Shown: piece after piece, positions 29,060-38,445 of the stretch
How positions within the stretch are numbered: the first letter of the stretch is position 1
Layout of the letters: every line of letters starts with the position of its first letter
Source: an uncultured Acetatifactor sp.
Lineage (GTDB): Bacteria; Bacillota; Clostridia; Lachnospirales; Lachnospiraceae
Length of the DNA stretch: 64,000 bases
Direction: 5' to 3'
Assembly (NCBI GenBank): GCA_944383825.1
Contig: CALWRA010000008.1
Coordinates: 50,790-114,789 of the forward strand
Position numbers and translations under genes: made by a program
The notes under the pieces: model-generated
The model's database searches: none
What the model was told of the DNA's origin: nothing
What the model saw: only the letters and a program-made list of their open reading frames with translations

Positions 29060-29562
29060 GTGCTCTCCCCCATATTTTTCAGGGTTTCTTCAATCAAACG
29101 ATTCTGAACTGAAGTGTCCATTACCGCCAGAACTGCTTTTTCCGCCATCAAAGATGCAATGGAAACCATCTCCTTTTTCATGTCGTCAGCCGCTTTTACT
29201 CTCTCCAGTTCTGCCTCCGCGCGGGCTTTTTCCAGAATGCGGCCGGCCTCCTCCCTTGCCTGTGCGATAATCTGGCGTTCGCTTATAAGCGCCTTCTTTC
29301 TCGCTTCGTTCAGGATAACCTCCGCTTCACTGTTTATATTTTTCAGTTTTTCTTCATATTGCGCCTTCAGACTCCTGGCGTCCTCCATGTCCCTTTGCGC
29401 TCCGTCCAGATCATTGCGTATTTTCTCCCTGCGCTCATTTAAAACCTTTCTGGCCGGATTAAACAAAAGATAGCTCAGGGCCAGAAACAGGAAAAAAATC
29501 GCTATGATTGTCAGGCTGGAATCTGCCAGAAGCTGCCAGTCCAGGTCAAACAGCCTTTCCAT
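29047..29562 (-). CDS. atpF: F-type ATP synthase b subunit
   Basis: The b subunit forms the peripheral stalk. The 171-residue protein has one N-terminal membrane helix (LTIIAIFFLFLALSYLLFNPARKVLNERREKI) followed by a long charged helix rich in Glu, Lys and Arg that dimerises as a coiled coil. The ATG follows AAAAGGAGGC. The gene lies between atpE and atpH in standard order. Confidence 0.95.
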   Translation of the reverse strand: MERLFDLDWQLLADSSLTIIAIFFLFLALSYLLFNPARKVLNERREKIRNDLDGAQRDMEDARSLKAQYEEKLKNINSEAEVILNEARKKALISERQIIAQAREEAGRILEKARAEAELERVKAADDMKKEMVSIASLMAEKAVLAVMDTSVQNRLIEETLKNMGESTWKS

Positions 29563-29598
29563 GTGCGCCTCCTTTTTCCCAGATATTTTTTGAATTTT

Positions 29599-30614
<1,016 letters not shown>

Positions 30615-30618
30615 AATA

Positions 30619-31014
30619 TCACCTCTCTTTCCCAAAGATTCCCAGCCTAACGCAAAGCTTATGAGTGATGGGCTGTACAAGGGCCGTTATCTTCAGACTC
30701 ATATAAGCCATAAACACAACCAGAGGATTCATAACCTCTGTTACCATAATGATAAACAAAATCAATGCAATCAATACATACCGGAGCAAGTAGGATCGAA
30801 AAATCATTTTTGCAGCATTTTTTCCATAGTCAAGGGCCCTGTCCAACGAGCGGTACATATGAAAGGCGCTGACAGCTGCCAACAATATGCCAAACCACAG
30901 ACTTTTTGCATATAAAACCTGATCCGTAACAATAAAAGCGCCTACCACCTGGCAGATAACCCCCAGAAAAAAAATACCTATGAGCATTTCCACAAGTGTG
31001 CTATTTGCCTTCAT
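30619..31014 (-). CDS. atpI: ATP synthase-associated membrane protein AtpI
   Basis: AtpI proteins are four-helix membrane proteins that help assemble the c ring or transport Mg2+/Ca2+ for it. The 131-residue form starting MKANSTLVEMLIG has four hydrophobic segments, with the central FHMYRSLDRALDYGKNAAKMIFRSYLLRY linking helices two and three. The start is uncertain. AAAAGGAG lies 13 bases before ATG 31014 and only one base before ATG 31026 (MKKRMKANS). The gene end is four bases before atpB, and its start overlaps the end of the AtpZ-like gene. Confidence 0.8.
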   Translation of the reverse strand: MKANSTLVEMLIGIFFLGVICQVVGAFIVTDQVLYAKSLWFGILLAAVSAFHMYRSLDRALDYGKNAAKMIFRSYLLRYVLIALILFIIMVTEVMNPLVVFMAYMSLKITALVQPITHKLCVRLGIFGKER

Positions 31015-31279
31015 TCTTTTTTTCATGCTCCTTTTCTGCGGGATCCCTCTCCGGCCCCAAAAACCTTTTCGCCACTCTATAAACATTCTGCGCCCCTGCG
31101 GCTGCACCGGCAAAAAAGAAAATAACAACCAGAAAGGATGTCCCAAGCTTTTCATCCAGAAAAATTCCTAGAGCAGTCATAAGACAAATGGGAACAAGCA
31201 TATCAATACCGAACTGCATCACCATGGCAAAGGAACGGTATACGCTTTTATCATAACCTTTCTTGGGCTTTCCTGACAT
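31001..31279 (-). CDS. AtpZ/AtpI-like small membrane protein, first gene of the atp operon
   Basis: This 92-residue protein has two hydrophobic helices (FGIDMLVPICLMTALGIFLDEKLGTSFLVVIFFFAGAAAGAQNVYRV) and a charged tail ending EKEHEKKNEGK. This is the AtpZ (F0F1-ATPase putative subunit) pattern, with the GIFLDEKLGTSF turn typical of the family. The start ATG at 31277-31279 has GGAGGGTGGA just upstream; a GTG 15 bases earlier lies before that site. It is the first gene after the atp promoter. AtpZ-AtpI pairs are known before atp operons, often those with sodium-type c rings. Confidence 0.82.
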   Translation of the reverse strand: MSGKPKKGYDKSVYRSFAMVMQFGIDMLVPICLMTALGIFLDEKLGTSFLVVIFFFAGAAAGAQNVYRVAKRFLGPERDPAEKEHEKKNEGK

Positions 31280-31310
31280 TCCACCCTCCGACACAAAAAA
31301 TATATCTAAA

Positions 31311-31339
31311 ATTATATCTAAATATTGCTAAATTGTCCA
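31311..31339 (-). promoter_or_regulatory. Promoter of the ATP synthase operon
   Basis: On the minus strand, TGGACA (31334-31339) and TATAAT (31311-31316) are 17 bases apart and lie about 30 bases before the first gene. It is one mismatch away from the full consensus. Confidence 0.85.
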
Positions 31340-31497
31340 GAAATATCCGTATAATTTTTATAAATCAGCAAAAAGTACCATTTTTCATACTAATTACACC
31401 TGGAATTATAGCATATATTTTCTCGTTGACTTTACTCTGTCCAAGCAGTAGTATTTGTACAAAGCAACCAAAATATCACATGAAAAGAGGGTTATTC

Positions 31498-32040
31498 ATG
31501 CTGCAAATCCGAACTGCCGTTCCACAGGACGCCTGCGAACTGCTGAAAATTTACGCTCCATATGTAAAAGACACCATGATTACCTTTGAATACGAGGTTC
31601 CTTCGGCGGAAGAGTTTCGTGAAAGAATCCTCCGCACACTGGAGCGCTACCCCTATCTTGTGGCGGAGGATACGGACGGGCTTTTGGGCTTCTCCTTCGC
31701 ATCACCCTTCAAGGAACGGGCGGCTTATGCCTGGTCCGCAGAAACCTCCATATACATTCGGATGGAATGTCGCAGAAGAGGTGTGGGAAAAGCCCTGTAT
31801 ACCGCTCTGGAGAACTTTTTGGCCAGACAGCATGTCTGCAATTTATGTGCCTGTATATCCTATCCCCACCCGGAAAGCATCGCCTTTCATGAAAGCTTCG
31901 GCTATCATATGGCAGCCCATTTTACCGCCTCCGGGTTCAAGGCAGGAAGATGGCAGGACATAGTATGGATGGAAAAAGAGCTGAGTCCTCACCAAGTGCC
32001 TCCCAGCCCCTTTATCCCTTTTTCCGCACTGAGCAAATGA
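31498..32040 (+). CDS. GNAT-family N-acetyltransferase, phosphinothricin-acetyltransferase-like
   Basis: This 180-residue protein has the GNAT fold: LQIRTAVPQDACELLKIYAPYVKDTMITFEYEVPS at the N-terminus, the acetyl-CoA loop VRMECRRRGVGKALYTAL-like segment (IYIRMECRRRGVGKALYTALENF), and the C-terminal SIAFHESFGYHMAAHFTASGFKAGRWQDIVWMEK. That arrangement is typical of the Pat/Bar and YncA group, which acetylate amino-acid analogues. The ATG follows AAAAGAGG. The gene is divergent from the atp operon and 41 bases before a DUF402 gene. The natural substrate is unknown. Confidence 0.88.
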   Translation: MLQIRTAVPQDACELLKIYAPYVKDTMITFEYEVPSAEEFRERILRTLERYPYLVAEDTDGLLGFSFASPFKERAAYAWSAETSIYIRMECRRRGVGKALYTALENFLARQHVCNLCACISYPHPESIAFHESFGYHMAAHFTASGFKAGRWQDIVWMEKELSPHQVPPSPFIPFSALSK

Positions 32041-32081
32041 ATGCGCTGAATCATACAGCGCCATCAATGAAAGGAACTCCC

Positions 32082-32561
32082 ATGCAGCCTTTGAAAATCT
32101 ACCGTAAGCGAATCATACCCGCCGAGTGTGTTCTCTTAAAAGATGATCTGATTGTAAAAGCGGATGATCGCATGATTGTCACAAAATGGAATACCTTAAA
32201 GCCCAAGGCTGCCTTTTCCCATGGCGTTTCCTGCTATTTCCTGGAACATGGAATAAAAGTCAGTAAATTTTACAGAGGCGATGGCTCGCTGCTGTACTGG
32301 TACTGCGACATCGTGGATTATGAACTGAACGAAAAGGAGTGCGTGCTGACCGTAACCGATCTGCTGGCCGATGTGATAATCTATCCCTGGGGCGAAGTAC
32401 GGGTTGCGGATCTGGATGAACTTGCGGACGCCCTGGACAGAGGGGTCATCACTTCTCAACTGATGTCCAGCTGCCTAAGGCGCCTTCATTTTCTTCTTTC
32501 TCTGATTTACCGGGATAAATTTGAACGTCTGCAGAGCGTGTTCAATGATTTGGGCCTTTGA
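32082..32561 (+). CDS. DUF402 domain protein
   Basis: This 159-residue protein is recognised as DUF402, with the characteristic segment VSKFYRGDGSLLYWYCDIVDYELNEKECVLTVTDLLADVIIYPWGEVRVADLDELADALDRGVIT and a C-terminal helix. Relatives are nucleoside di/triphosphate phosphatases or RNase-associated proteins (Ntdp/FAU-1 group), with conserved acidic residues in YCDIVDYE and DLLADV as metal ligands. ATG 32082 has AAAGGA six bases upstream; the longer frame overlapping the GNAT gene is rejected. Its exact substrate is not known. Confidence 0.82.
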   Translation: MQPLKIYRKRIIPAECVLLKDDLIVKADDRMIVTKWNTLKPKAAFSHGVSCYFLEHGIKVSKFYRGDGSLLYWYCDIVDYELNEKECVLTVTDLLADVIIYPWGEVRVADLDELADALDRGVITSQLMSSCLRRLHFLLSLIYRDKFERLQSVFNDLGL

Positions 32562-32602
32562 TTTGCCCAACTCTGTTCCGCCCATCCTGACGTTTTGTTC
32601 TA

Positions 32603-33769
32603 TTAGTAAAACACATGACCGCCGATATTGATTCCGCTTAGCCCCTCTATGGGTGTCCTGAAATATACGCAGTTTCCCACATTCGTCACTCCCGACATTG
32701 CCTCGTCGGCCGCTCTATAGCAGCTGTCAGTGGCTTTGTTGGAAGCCAGCGCCAGTTCCAGACGCCCGCTGGCAACCGGTGAAAACTGTCTGCTCTGGTA
32801 AATCACACCCACAACAGTATCCGGATACATGGAACTCAAGACCCTATTAATCACCACGCTGCCTACCGCAAGCTGCCCCTCATAGGGCTCTCCCCCAGCT
32901 TCACAGTAGATCAGGTTTGCAAGAAGGTATCTGTCTCCCTCCGCAAAGGTAACCTCCGAAATATCCCGCCAGGCCGCGTTTGCCGCAGCCTGGGACATCG
33001 CCAGCTCTTCCTGCAGCTTCTTTCTAAGATAGTCAAGATCCTCTTCCCGCTGTTTGATTTCCGCCTCATACGCCAGCGCTGCGGCCTCCGCATCAGATAT
33101 GTCATCCTCGTACTGTGAAATAGTGTTGGAGGTCTGGCTGATCAAGCCCGAAACCTTGCTTTTTTCTGCTTCGGCCTGGGTTTTCAGGTTTTCCAGCTCG
33201 GTTCTGTCCGCCTGAAGCCTGGCCTCTTCCTCCTCGATCAACTTTCTGTTCTCGGTATATTCTTCCATCAGCTTCTGATCGTAGGCAGCTATCTTCTCAA
33301 AATAATCCGCGGCATTGAGCATGTCCGCAAAGCTGCCCATGCTGAGCAGAGAGCTCACCATATCATGACCGTTATGCTCATAAGTGAATCTGATCCGGGT
33401 CACCATAAGATCATACTGCCAGGTTTCTTTTTCTTTCGCCTCCTGCAGCGCCTCCTGCGCCCGAGCGATATTCTGCTCCTTTTCCTCAATCTGACGCTCC
33501 AGCTCCTCCAGATTGCTGCTGACCTCCGAAAGCTGCGCATTGAGATTGTTCAGCTCGCCCTGCAGAGAGCTGTGCTCTTCCCTGAGTCCCTCGAGGTTTT
33601 CTTCAGTTTTATCCAGCTCGTTCTCCAGCTCCTGCTTTTCCTGCTCCTTCTGCTGTATCTGCTGCTGTGTAGTGGAGGCCGACGCCACAATGACATCTGC
33701 GCGGGCACAAAAATGCTGCAGCAAAAGCGCAATCACAAGTAATACCGCAAGACGTTTAAAGCCTTTCAC
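32603..33769 (-). CDS. Secreted coiled-coil protein with SleB-type cell-wall hydrolase domain
   Basis: This 388-residue exported protein begins with a signal peptide (KGFKRLAVLLVIALLLQHFCARADVIVASA). Next comes a long coiled coil at about residues 30-260, rich in Glu, Gln, Lys and Leu as in PcsB/EnvC-type activators. The C-terminal Hydrolase_2 (SleB/CwlJ) domain begins at about 275 (YLLANLIYCEAGGEPYEGQLAVGSVVINRVLSS), with the conserved acidic YCEAGGE. It probably cuts peptidoglycan in growth or spore-cortex lysis. The coiled coil plus SleB domain is a typical clostridial layout. The downstream end is close to the DUF402 stop. Confidence 0.88.
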   Translation of the reverse strand: MKGFKRLAVLLVIALLLQHFCARADVIVASASTTQQQIQQKEQEKQELENELDKTEENLEGLREEHSSLQGELNNLNAQLSEVSSNLEELERQIEEKEQNIARAQEALQEAKEKETWQYDLMVTRIRFTYEHNGHDMVSSLLSMGSFADMLNAADYFEKIAAYDQKLMEEYTENRKLIEEEEARLQADRTELENLKTQAEAEKSKVSGLISQTSNTISQYEDDISDAEAAALAYEAEIKQREEDLDYLRKKLQEELAMSQAAANAAWRDISEVTFAEGDRYLLANLIYCEAGGEPYEGQLAVGSVVINRVLSSMYPDTVVGVIYQSRQFSPVASGRLELALASNKATDSCYRAADEAMSGVTNVGNCVYFRTPIEGLSGINIGGHVFY

Positions 33770-33790
33770 CTCTTCCCTACACCTGCCTTT

Positions 33791-34276
33791 CTATACTTCA
33801 ATAAGAATTCTTCTGCCCGTTCTTCGATATGGATAATATGCCACTCCCGCCGCGTCAAACATTCTCTTCGACGCAAGGTTTCCAGAAGTTCCCTGATACT
33901 TATCACTGTCATAAATCACCGTCTTTATGCCTGACTGAATGATGGCTTTTGCACACTCATTGCAGGGAAAAAGAGACACATACAGCTTTGTCCCCTCCAG
34001 AGAGCCTCCCCTGTAATTTAAAATGGCATTCAGCTCGCTGTGGGTTACGAAAGGATACTTTGTATCTATTTCTTCTCCCTCTCTCTCCCACGGAAAGTCA
34101 TCATCAGAGCATCCATTTGGAAATCCGTTATAACCCATGGACAAAATTTTGTTATCTCTGCTGACAATGCATGCCCCCACCTGTGTGCTGGGATCCTTTG
34201 ACCGCATTCCGGACAGATGAGCCACTCCCATAAAATATTCATCCCAGGTGATATAGTCTCTTCTCTTTGCGCTCAT
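33791..34276 (-). CDS. dCMP deaminase-type cytidylate deaminase
   Basis: This 161-residue zinc deaminase of the dCMP deaminase family is expected to convert dCMP to dUMP for thymidylate synthesis. The zinc motif is split as expected: THSELNAILN (His and catalytic Glu) and SLFPCNECAKAIIQSGIKTVIY (PCxxC Cys pair). It also has STQVGACIVSRDNKILSMGYNGFPNGCSDDDFPWERE, the nucleotide-binding part. The start at ATG 34274-34276 follows GGGGAAGG; the frame is open further to 34351. It lies 10 bases after upp on the same strand, a pyrimidine-salvage pairing. Confidence 0.92.
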   Translation of the reverse strand: MSAKRRDYITWDEYFMGVAHLSGMRSKDPSTQVGACIVSRDNKILSMGYNGFPNGCSDDDFPWEREGEEIDTKYPFVTHSELNAILNYRGGSLEGTKLYVSLFPCNECAKAIIQSGIKTVIYDSDKYQGTSGNLASKRMFDAAGVAYYPYRRTGRRILIEV

Positions 34277-34286
34277 AAGCCTTCCC

Positions 34287-34916
34287 CTATTTTGTACCGA
34301 AAATCCTGTCTCCGGCGTCTCCCAGCCCCGGAACAATATAACCGTGATCATTCAGCCTCTGGTCCAGAGCACCAATGTATACATCAACATCCGGATGGGC
34401 TTTCTGCATCGCCTCAACCCCCTCCGGAGCTGCAATAATACATATAAAGTGAATATTGCGGCATCCCCGGTCCTTCAGCATCTGGATGGCCGCTACACAG
34501 GATCCGCCCGTAGCCAGCATGGGATCCACTACAAATACCTCCCTCTCCGCACAGTCTGCCGGCAGCTTGCAGTAGTACTCCACAGGCATTAAGGTTTCCG
34601 GATCACGGTACAGTCCGATATGGCCTACCTTGGCCGCGGGAATCATTTCAAGCATTCCGTCCACCATGCCAAGTCCCGCTCTGAGTATGGGAACAATCGC
34701 CATCTTTTTACCTTTGAGAGCTTTCACTGTGGTTTTACAGATGGGCGTCTCAATTTCCACATCGCCAAGCTTCAGATCCCTGGTTGCTTCATAGCAGATC
34801 AGCATGGCAATCTCACTGATGGTCTGCCTGAAATCCTTGGTGCCTGTTTCCTTTCTGCGTATAATGCCGATTTTATGCTGAATCAACGGATGATCCATAA
34901 TCATTATTCTGGCCAT
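34287..34916 (-). CDS. upp: Uracil phosphoribosyltransferase
   Basis: Upp makes UMP from uracil and PRPP. The 209-residue product has the whole family pattern: [23 protein letters not shown] at the N-terminus, [34 protein letters not shown], the PRPP loop [23 protein letters not shown], and the C-terminal [17 protein letters not shown] uracil-binding segment. GGGAGGAAAGG precedes the ATG. It lies between rpiB and the dCMP deaminase. Confidence 0.97.
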   Translation of the reverse strand: MARIMIMDHPLIQHKIGIIRRKETGTKDFRQTISEIAMLICYEATRDLKLGDVEIETPICKTTVKALKGKKMAIVPILRAGLGMVDGMLEMIPAAKVGHIGLYRDPETLMPVEYYCKLPADCAEREVFVVDPMLATGGSCVAAIQMLKDRGCRNIHFICIIAAPEGVEAMQKAHPDVDVYIGALDQRLNDHGYIVPGLGDAGDRIFGTK

Positions 34917-34969
34917 AGCCCTTTCCTCCCTGTTCCTTCATTCTTTTGTCCTGATTCATTGATCCTGCT

Positions 34970-35401
34970 TTAAATCTGTTCAATCTGCTTTACTCTTCTT
35001 GTGTGCCTTTCCTCTCCGGAAAAAGAGGTATTTAAAAATGTGTCCACAATTTCCAGCGCAAGATTTTCTCCCACAATGCCGGCTCCCATGGCCAAAACAT
35101 TGGCATCATTATGGAGCCTCGTCAGTTTTGCAGAAAGACTGTCCGAGCACAGCGCACATCTTACCCCCCTGATCTTGTTTGCAGAAATACTGATACCGAT
35201 ACCCGTGGTGCAGATCACAATTCCTTTTTCGCACTGTCCGGCCGCCACCGCCTTTGCCACCGCATGTCCAAATACCGGATAATCGCAGCTCTCTTTGCTG
35301 CCGCAGCCCATATCTTGATAAGAAATATGCCGACTTTCCAAATATTTCATAATTTTCCGCTTCAGCTCATATCCTCCGTGGTCGCTTCCCAAAGCTATCA
35401 T
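34970..35401 (-). CDS. rpiB: Ribose-5-phosphate isomerase B
   Basis: RpiB interconverts ribulose-5-phosphate and ribose-5-phosphate. The 143-residue protein begins MIALGSDHGGYELKRKI and has the active-site Cys region GIVICTTGIGISISANKIRGVRCALCSDSLSAKLTRLHNDANVLAMGAGI, both diagnostic of RpiB. Its start overlaps the stop of the upstream tsaC-like gene by four bases (ATGA), showing coupling. The ribose-5-phosphate product feeds PRPP for upp. Confidence 0.95.
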   Translation of the reverse strand: MIALGSDHGGYELKRKIMKYLESRHISYQDMGCGSKESCDYPVFGHAVAKAVAAGQCEKGIVICTTGIGISISANKIRGVRCALCSDSLSAKLTRLHNDANVLAMGAGIVGENLALEIVDTFLNTSFSGEERHTRRVKQIEQI

Positions 35402-36510
35402 ATTTCACCCTGTCCTCCTTGTGTTTCTGTCTCTGACGCATCGCCGGCCGCTTTCTCCACTCGGTATCCCGCAGCCTTTAAAAGCCTGTTCATAATGGCC
35501 TGTCCCAGTCCCTGAGCTTCAAAGCTCTCCGAATAAATTCTGGAGACCTTATCCCTGTCGAATTCTCGGAGGACGGCATAGAGACACGCAGCAATCTCCT
35601 CCTCATTCTCCCGGCTTCCGACGCTTTTCACCACATCCGCCCTGTACAGGGAAACCGCCTCCTTTGTACCGATGACCCCTATCCTCTTTCCTTCCGCCAT
35701 ATCCTGGGCAGCCCGGGCATTGATAAAATCTATGACTTTCTTTTTAGCTCCCTCCACAATGATAAGCTCGCCCCGGGGAGCATAATGCCTGTATTTCATC
35801 CCCGGCGCTCTGGGACTCTGTCCGCTCTTTTGTTCCCCTGGGGCCGGGTCCTCCTCCACGCAGCCCAATACCTCCTCCAGCATAGCCTTTGTGATATATC
35901 CCGGACGCAGTATCTGGGGCGGAGAAACCGTCAGATCTACTATGGTGGATTCCAAACCGATTCCCACCGGGCCGCCATCCACGATCATGTCAATTTTCCC
36001 CAGCATGTCCTCAGCAACATGCAAAGCAGTGGTGGGGCTGGGTCTTCCAGAGGCGTTTGCGCTGGGAGCCGCCACATAGCCCCCGGCGCAGGCAATCATC
36101 TCTCTGGCCGCCGGATGGGAGGGCATGCGCACCGCCACCGTTTCCAGCCCCCCCGTAGTCTCATAGGGAACCTTATCAGATTTGGGCAGTATCATGGTGA
36201 GAGGTCCCGGCCAGAAGGCTTGCGCAAGCTTCCTTGCGCCTTCAGGCACGATTTTCGTGATGGAATAAATATCCTCAAACCTGCATATATGCACAATCAG
36301 AGGATTGTCCGAAGGCCTTCCCTTAGCCGCATATATCCTGCGGGAAGATTCTCCGTTCAGGGCATTCCCTCCCAGTCCGTATACTGTCTCTGTGGGAAAA
36401 GCCACTAGTCCTCCCTCCCGCAGAACATGCCCCGCCTTCTTCAGGGATGTTTTGTCCTTCTCAGACAGCTCTTTTCCATCTAAATGAAGCTGAATGATTT
36501 TTGTCTCCAT
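35398..36510 (-). CDS. L-threonylcarbamoyladenylate synthase (Sua5 type)
   Basis: This enzyme forms threonylcarbamoyl-AMP for the t6A37 modification of ANN-decoding tRNAs. The 370-residue protein has the YrdC domain (AGHVLREGGLVAFPTETVYGLGGNALNGESSRRIYAAKGRPSDNPLIVHI, then ESTIVDLTVSPPQILRPGYIT) followed by a Sua5 C-terminal domain from about residue 230 (PRAPGMKYRHYAPRGELIIVEG). It is the long, two-domain form. The first gene of a run with rpiB, upp and the dCMP deaminase, it has TGATATACT (an extended -10) about 50 bases upstream on the minus strand. Confidence 0.93.
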   Translation of the reverse strand: METKIIQLHLDGKELSEKDKTSLKKAGHVLREGGLVAFPTETVYGLGGNALNGESSRRIYAAKGRPSDNPLIVHICRFEDIYSITKIVPEGARKLAQAFWPGPLTMILPKSDKVPYETTGGLETVAVRMPSHPAAREMIACAGGYVAAPSANASGRPSPTTALHVAEDMLGKIDMIVDGGPVGIGLESTIVDLTVSPPQILRPGYITKAMLEEVLGCVEEDPAPGEQKSGQSPRAPGMKYRHYAPRGELIIVEGAKKKVIDFINARAAQDMAEGKRIGVIGTKEAVSLYRADVVKSVGSRENEEEIAACLYAVLREFDRDKVSRIYSESFEAQGLGQAIMNRLLKAAGYRVEKAAGDASETETQGGQGEI

Positions 36511-36630
36511 AATCCGACTCTTTCTGAAAAAATTACATACTTAGATGTAGTATATCACAAATCAGAAAAAAGTAAAAGGAATAGAAAAAAAGCATGTCAA
36601 AAAATAATGGGAAGGCACAGAAATTGTCGG

Positions 36631-37341
36631 TCAGTCCATTGTCCTGTTCAGATATTGCAAAATGCCCATATGTATGGCCCAGGCAATCCGCTCCTGATAT
36701 TCCTCTGTCACAAGCTTCTGTGCCTCCTCCTGATTGGACAGAAATCCGCACTCCACAATTACAATGGGCACTGAGGTTTTTTTCAGAAGGTAATAGCTGT
36801 CATTCGCCTTAATCTGGCGTGTGTTATCCGGATCGACTCTTTCCACCAGCTGCGCCTGCAGGCTTTCGGCAAGTTTTTTCCCTTCACTGCTGCCGCTATA
36901 ATAAAATACCTGAGCTCCGTGGACATATTCCTCCGGATAACTGTTTTGATGAATACTTACAACAATTTCGGGATCTGTCTCATCAATCAGAGCTATCCTG
37001 TTCTTCATATCCTGCACCTTTTTATTGGAAACGCTCCTGTCATACAGGCCGTCGTTATCCTCTCTTGTCATCACTACGTTTATATCATTCTGTTCCAAAA
37101 AAGTCTTTACGAGCAGCGCAATCTGAAGATTGATGTCCTTTTCCTCCGCCCCGTTAACTCCTACCTTTCCCGGATCATCTCCTCCGTGCCCCGCGTCGAT
37201 CACTACGCAGGGCTCGCCTTCTCCTACCTCGACATTTTGTCCCGTAACATATCTGGCCGCCTCCCTCCCCACAAATAGCATAGATACCAAAAGCAGCACT
37301 CCCATGATCAGGGATAAAAGCTTGTTTTGAAAATCATTCAT
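36631..37341 (-). CDS. N-acetylmuramoyl-L-alanine amidase, CwlD-like
   Basis: This 236-residue zinc amidase of the Amidase_3 family cuts the bond between muramic acid and the stem peptide. It has an N-terminal signal or anchor (LLSLIMGVLLLVSMLFVG), the zinc and catalytic motifs IDAGHGGDDPG, GAEEKDINLQIA, SIHQNSYPE and VECGFLSN, and no cell-wall binding module. That compact form fits CwlD, which makes muramic delta-lactam in the spore cortex. The ribosome-binding site is weak. It is divergent from the sortase gene, with a 7-base inverted repeat (CCTTAAG/CTTAAGG) between them near 37414-37432. Confidence 0.88.
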   Translation of the reverse strand: MNDFQNKLLSLIMGVLLLVSMLFVGREAARYVTGQNVEVGEGEPCVVIDAGHGGDDPGKVGVNGAEEKDINLQIALLVKTFLEQNDINVVMTREDNDGLYDRSVSNKKVQDMKNRIALIDETDPEIVVSIHQNSYPEEYVHGAQVFYYSGSSEGKKLAESLQAQLVERVDPDNTRQIKANDSYYLLKKTSVPIVIVECGFLSNQEEAQKLVTEEYQERIAWAIHMGILQYLNRTMD

Positions 37342-37450
37342 AATTACTCATATATTTTTCTTTTTTCTTGTTCCATATATATGTAAATTCCCAAACTCAA
37401 AAGAACCATAACCCTTAAGATTCTCTTAAGGAATAATATTGGCAAAGCAG

Positions 37451-37480
37451 TTGCATTTCCCACATTTTTTAGCGTATAAT
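37451..37480 (+). promoter_or_regulatory. Promoter overlapping the sortase start region
   Basis: TTGCAT (37451-37456) and TATAAT (37475-37480) are 18 bases apart. Only six bases separate the -10 from the ATG at 37487, so a transcript from here would be leaderless or nearly so. Confidence 0.55.
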
Positions 37481-37486
37481 AAGATC

Positions 37487-38383
37487 ATGAAAACACCAAA
37501 ACAAATACTATCCATACTGCTTGGAGCCTTGGGCGCAGGCTGCCTGATTGTTGTATGCGTAATTATTGTAAAAAATGCTCTTTCGGACAAGCTTGCCAAA
37601 GATACGCTGGATGCCCTGCGCAGTTCAGCGCAGGCTGTAGAAATACAAAATGCTGCAGAAAGCGTCTCCTCTGCCAAGGGAAGCCTCGAAACAGAGACTT
37701 CCGTCAATGTTATCTCACCAGAGACGGACAGCGCTTCTGGCGAAACGCAGGAAACTCCTCCCTTTCCCCAGGCCGTTGACAATCCCTACCGGGACAGCTT
37801 TCTGGCAAATGAGGATATGGCCGCATGGCTTCAGATTCCCGGCACCAATGTGGATTATCCGGTGATGTGGACGCCCCGTGATGAGAATTATTATCTTTAC
37901 CGTGATTTTGAGAGAAACGACAATCAAAACGGAAGTCTGATTCTGGACACGGACAGCTGTCTGGATCCTTTAACCACCAATTTGATCATACATGGTCACA
38001 ATATGCAGTCAGGAGAAATGTTCGGCAATCTTACAGAATACGAGGATCCTGAGTATTTCGAGGATCACCGGCAAATGATTTTATATACGGAGGAACGTCA
38101 GCGCAATTACGAGGTGATCGCCGTTTTTCGCTCCCAGGTATACAAAAAGTCTGATCATGTATTCAAATTCTACAAATTTTTCCAGGCGGATACTCAGGAA
38201 GAATTTGATGACTTTTATGAAAATATAAAGGCTCTGTCCCTATATGACACCGGGGTGACCGCACAATTCGGCGACCGCTTTCTCACCCTATCCACCTGTG
38301 TTTACCATGTGGAGCAGGGCAGATTTGTAGTAGTCGCCAAAGAAGTGGAAGGTGGAGATATTTATCTTCCTTTGGATGAATAG
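37487..38383 (+). CDS. srtB: Class B sortase
   Basis: Sortases join surface proteins to the cell wall by a Cys transpeptidation. The 298-residue form has an N-terminal anchor (ILSILLGALGAGCLIVVCVIIV), a Ser/Glu-rich linker, then the sortase domain with AWLQIPGTNVDYPVM, the catalytic IIHGHNMQSG His, and TLSTCVYHVEQGRFVVVAK, where Cys271 and the Arg complete the active site. The start is uncertain. Either ATG 37487 (leaderless, from a promoter ending at 37480) or TTG 37439 with AAGGA six bases before would work, the latter giving 314 residues. Its likely substrate is the next gene. Confidence 0.9.
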   Translation: MKTPKQILSILLGALGAGCLIVVCVIIVKNALSDKLAKDTLDALRSSAQAVEIQNAAESVSSAKGSLETETSVNVISPETDSASGETQETPPFPQAVDNPYRDSFLANEDMAAWLQIPGTNVDYPVMWTPRDENYYLYRDFERNDNQNGSLILDTDSCLDPLTTNLIIHGHNMQSGEMFGNLTEYEDPEYFEDHRQMILYTEERQRNYEVIAVFRSQVYKKSDHVFKFYKFFQADTQEEFDDFYENIKALSLYDTGVTAQFGDRFLTLSTCVYHVEQGRFVVVAKEVEGGDIYLPLDE

Positions 38384-38445
38384 GGATTCAGACAAAGGGC
38401 GCATAAAAAATGCGCAGATTATAAACTTTTTCAGGAGGGAACACT

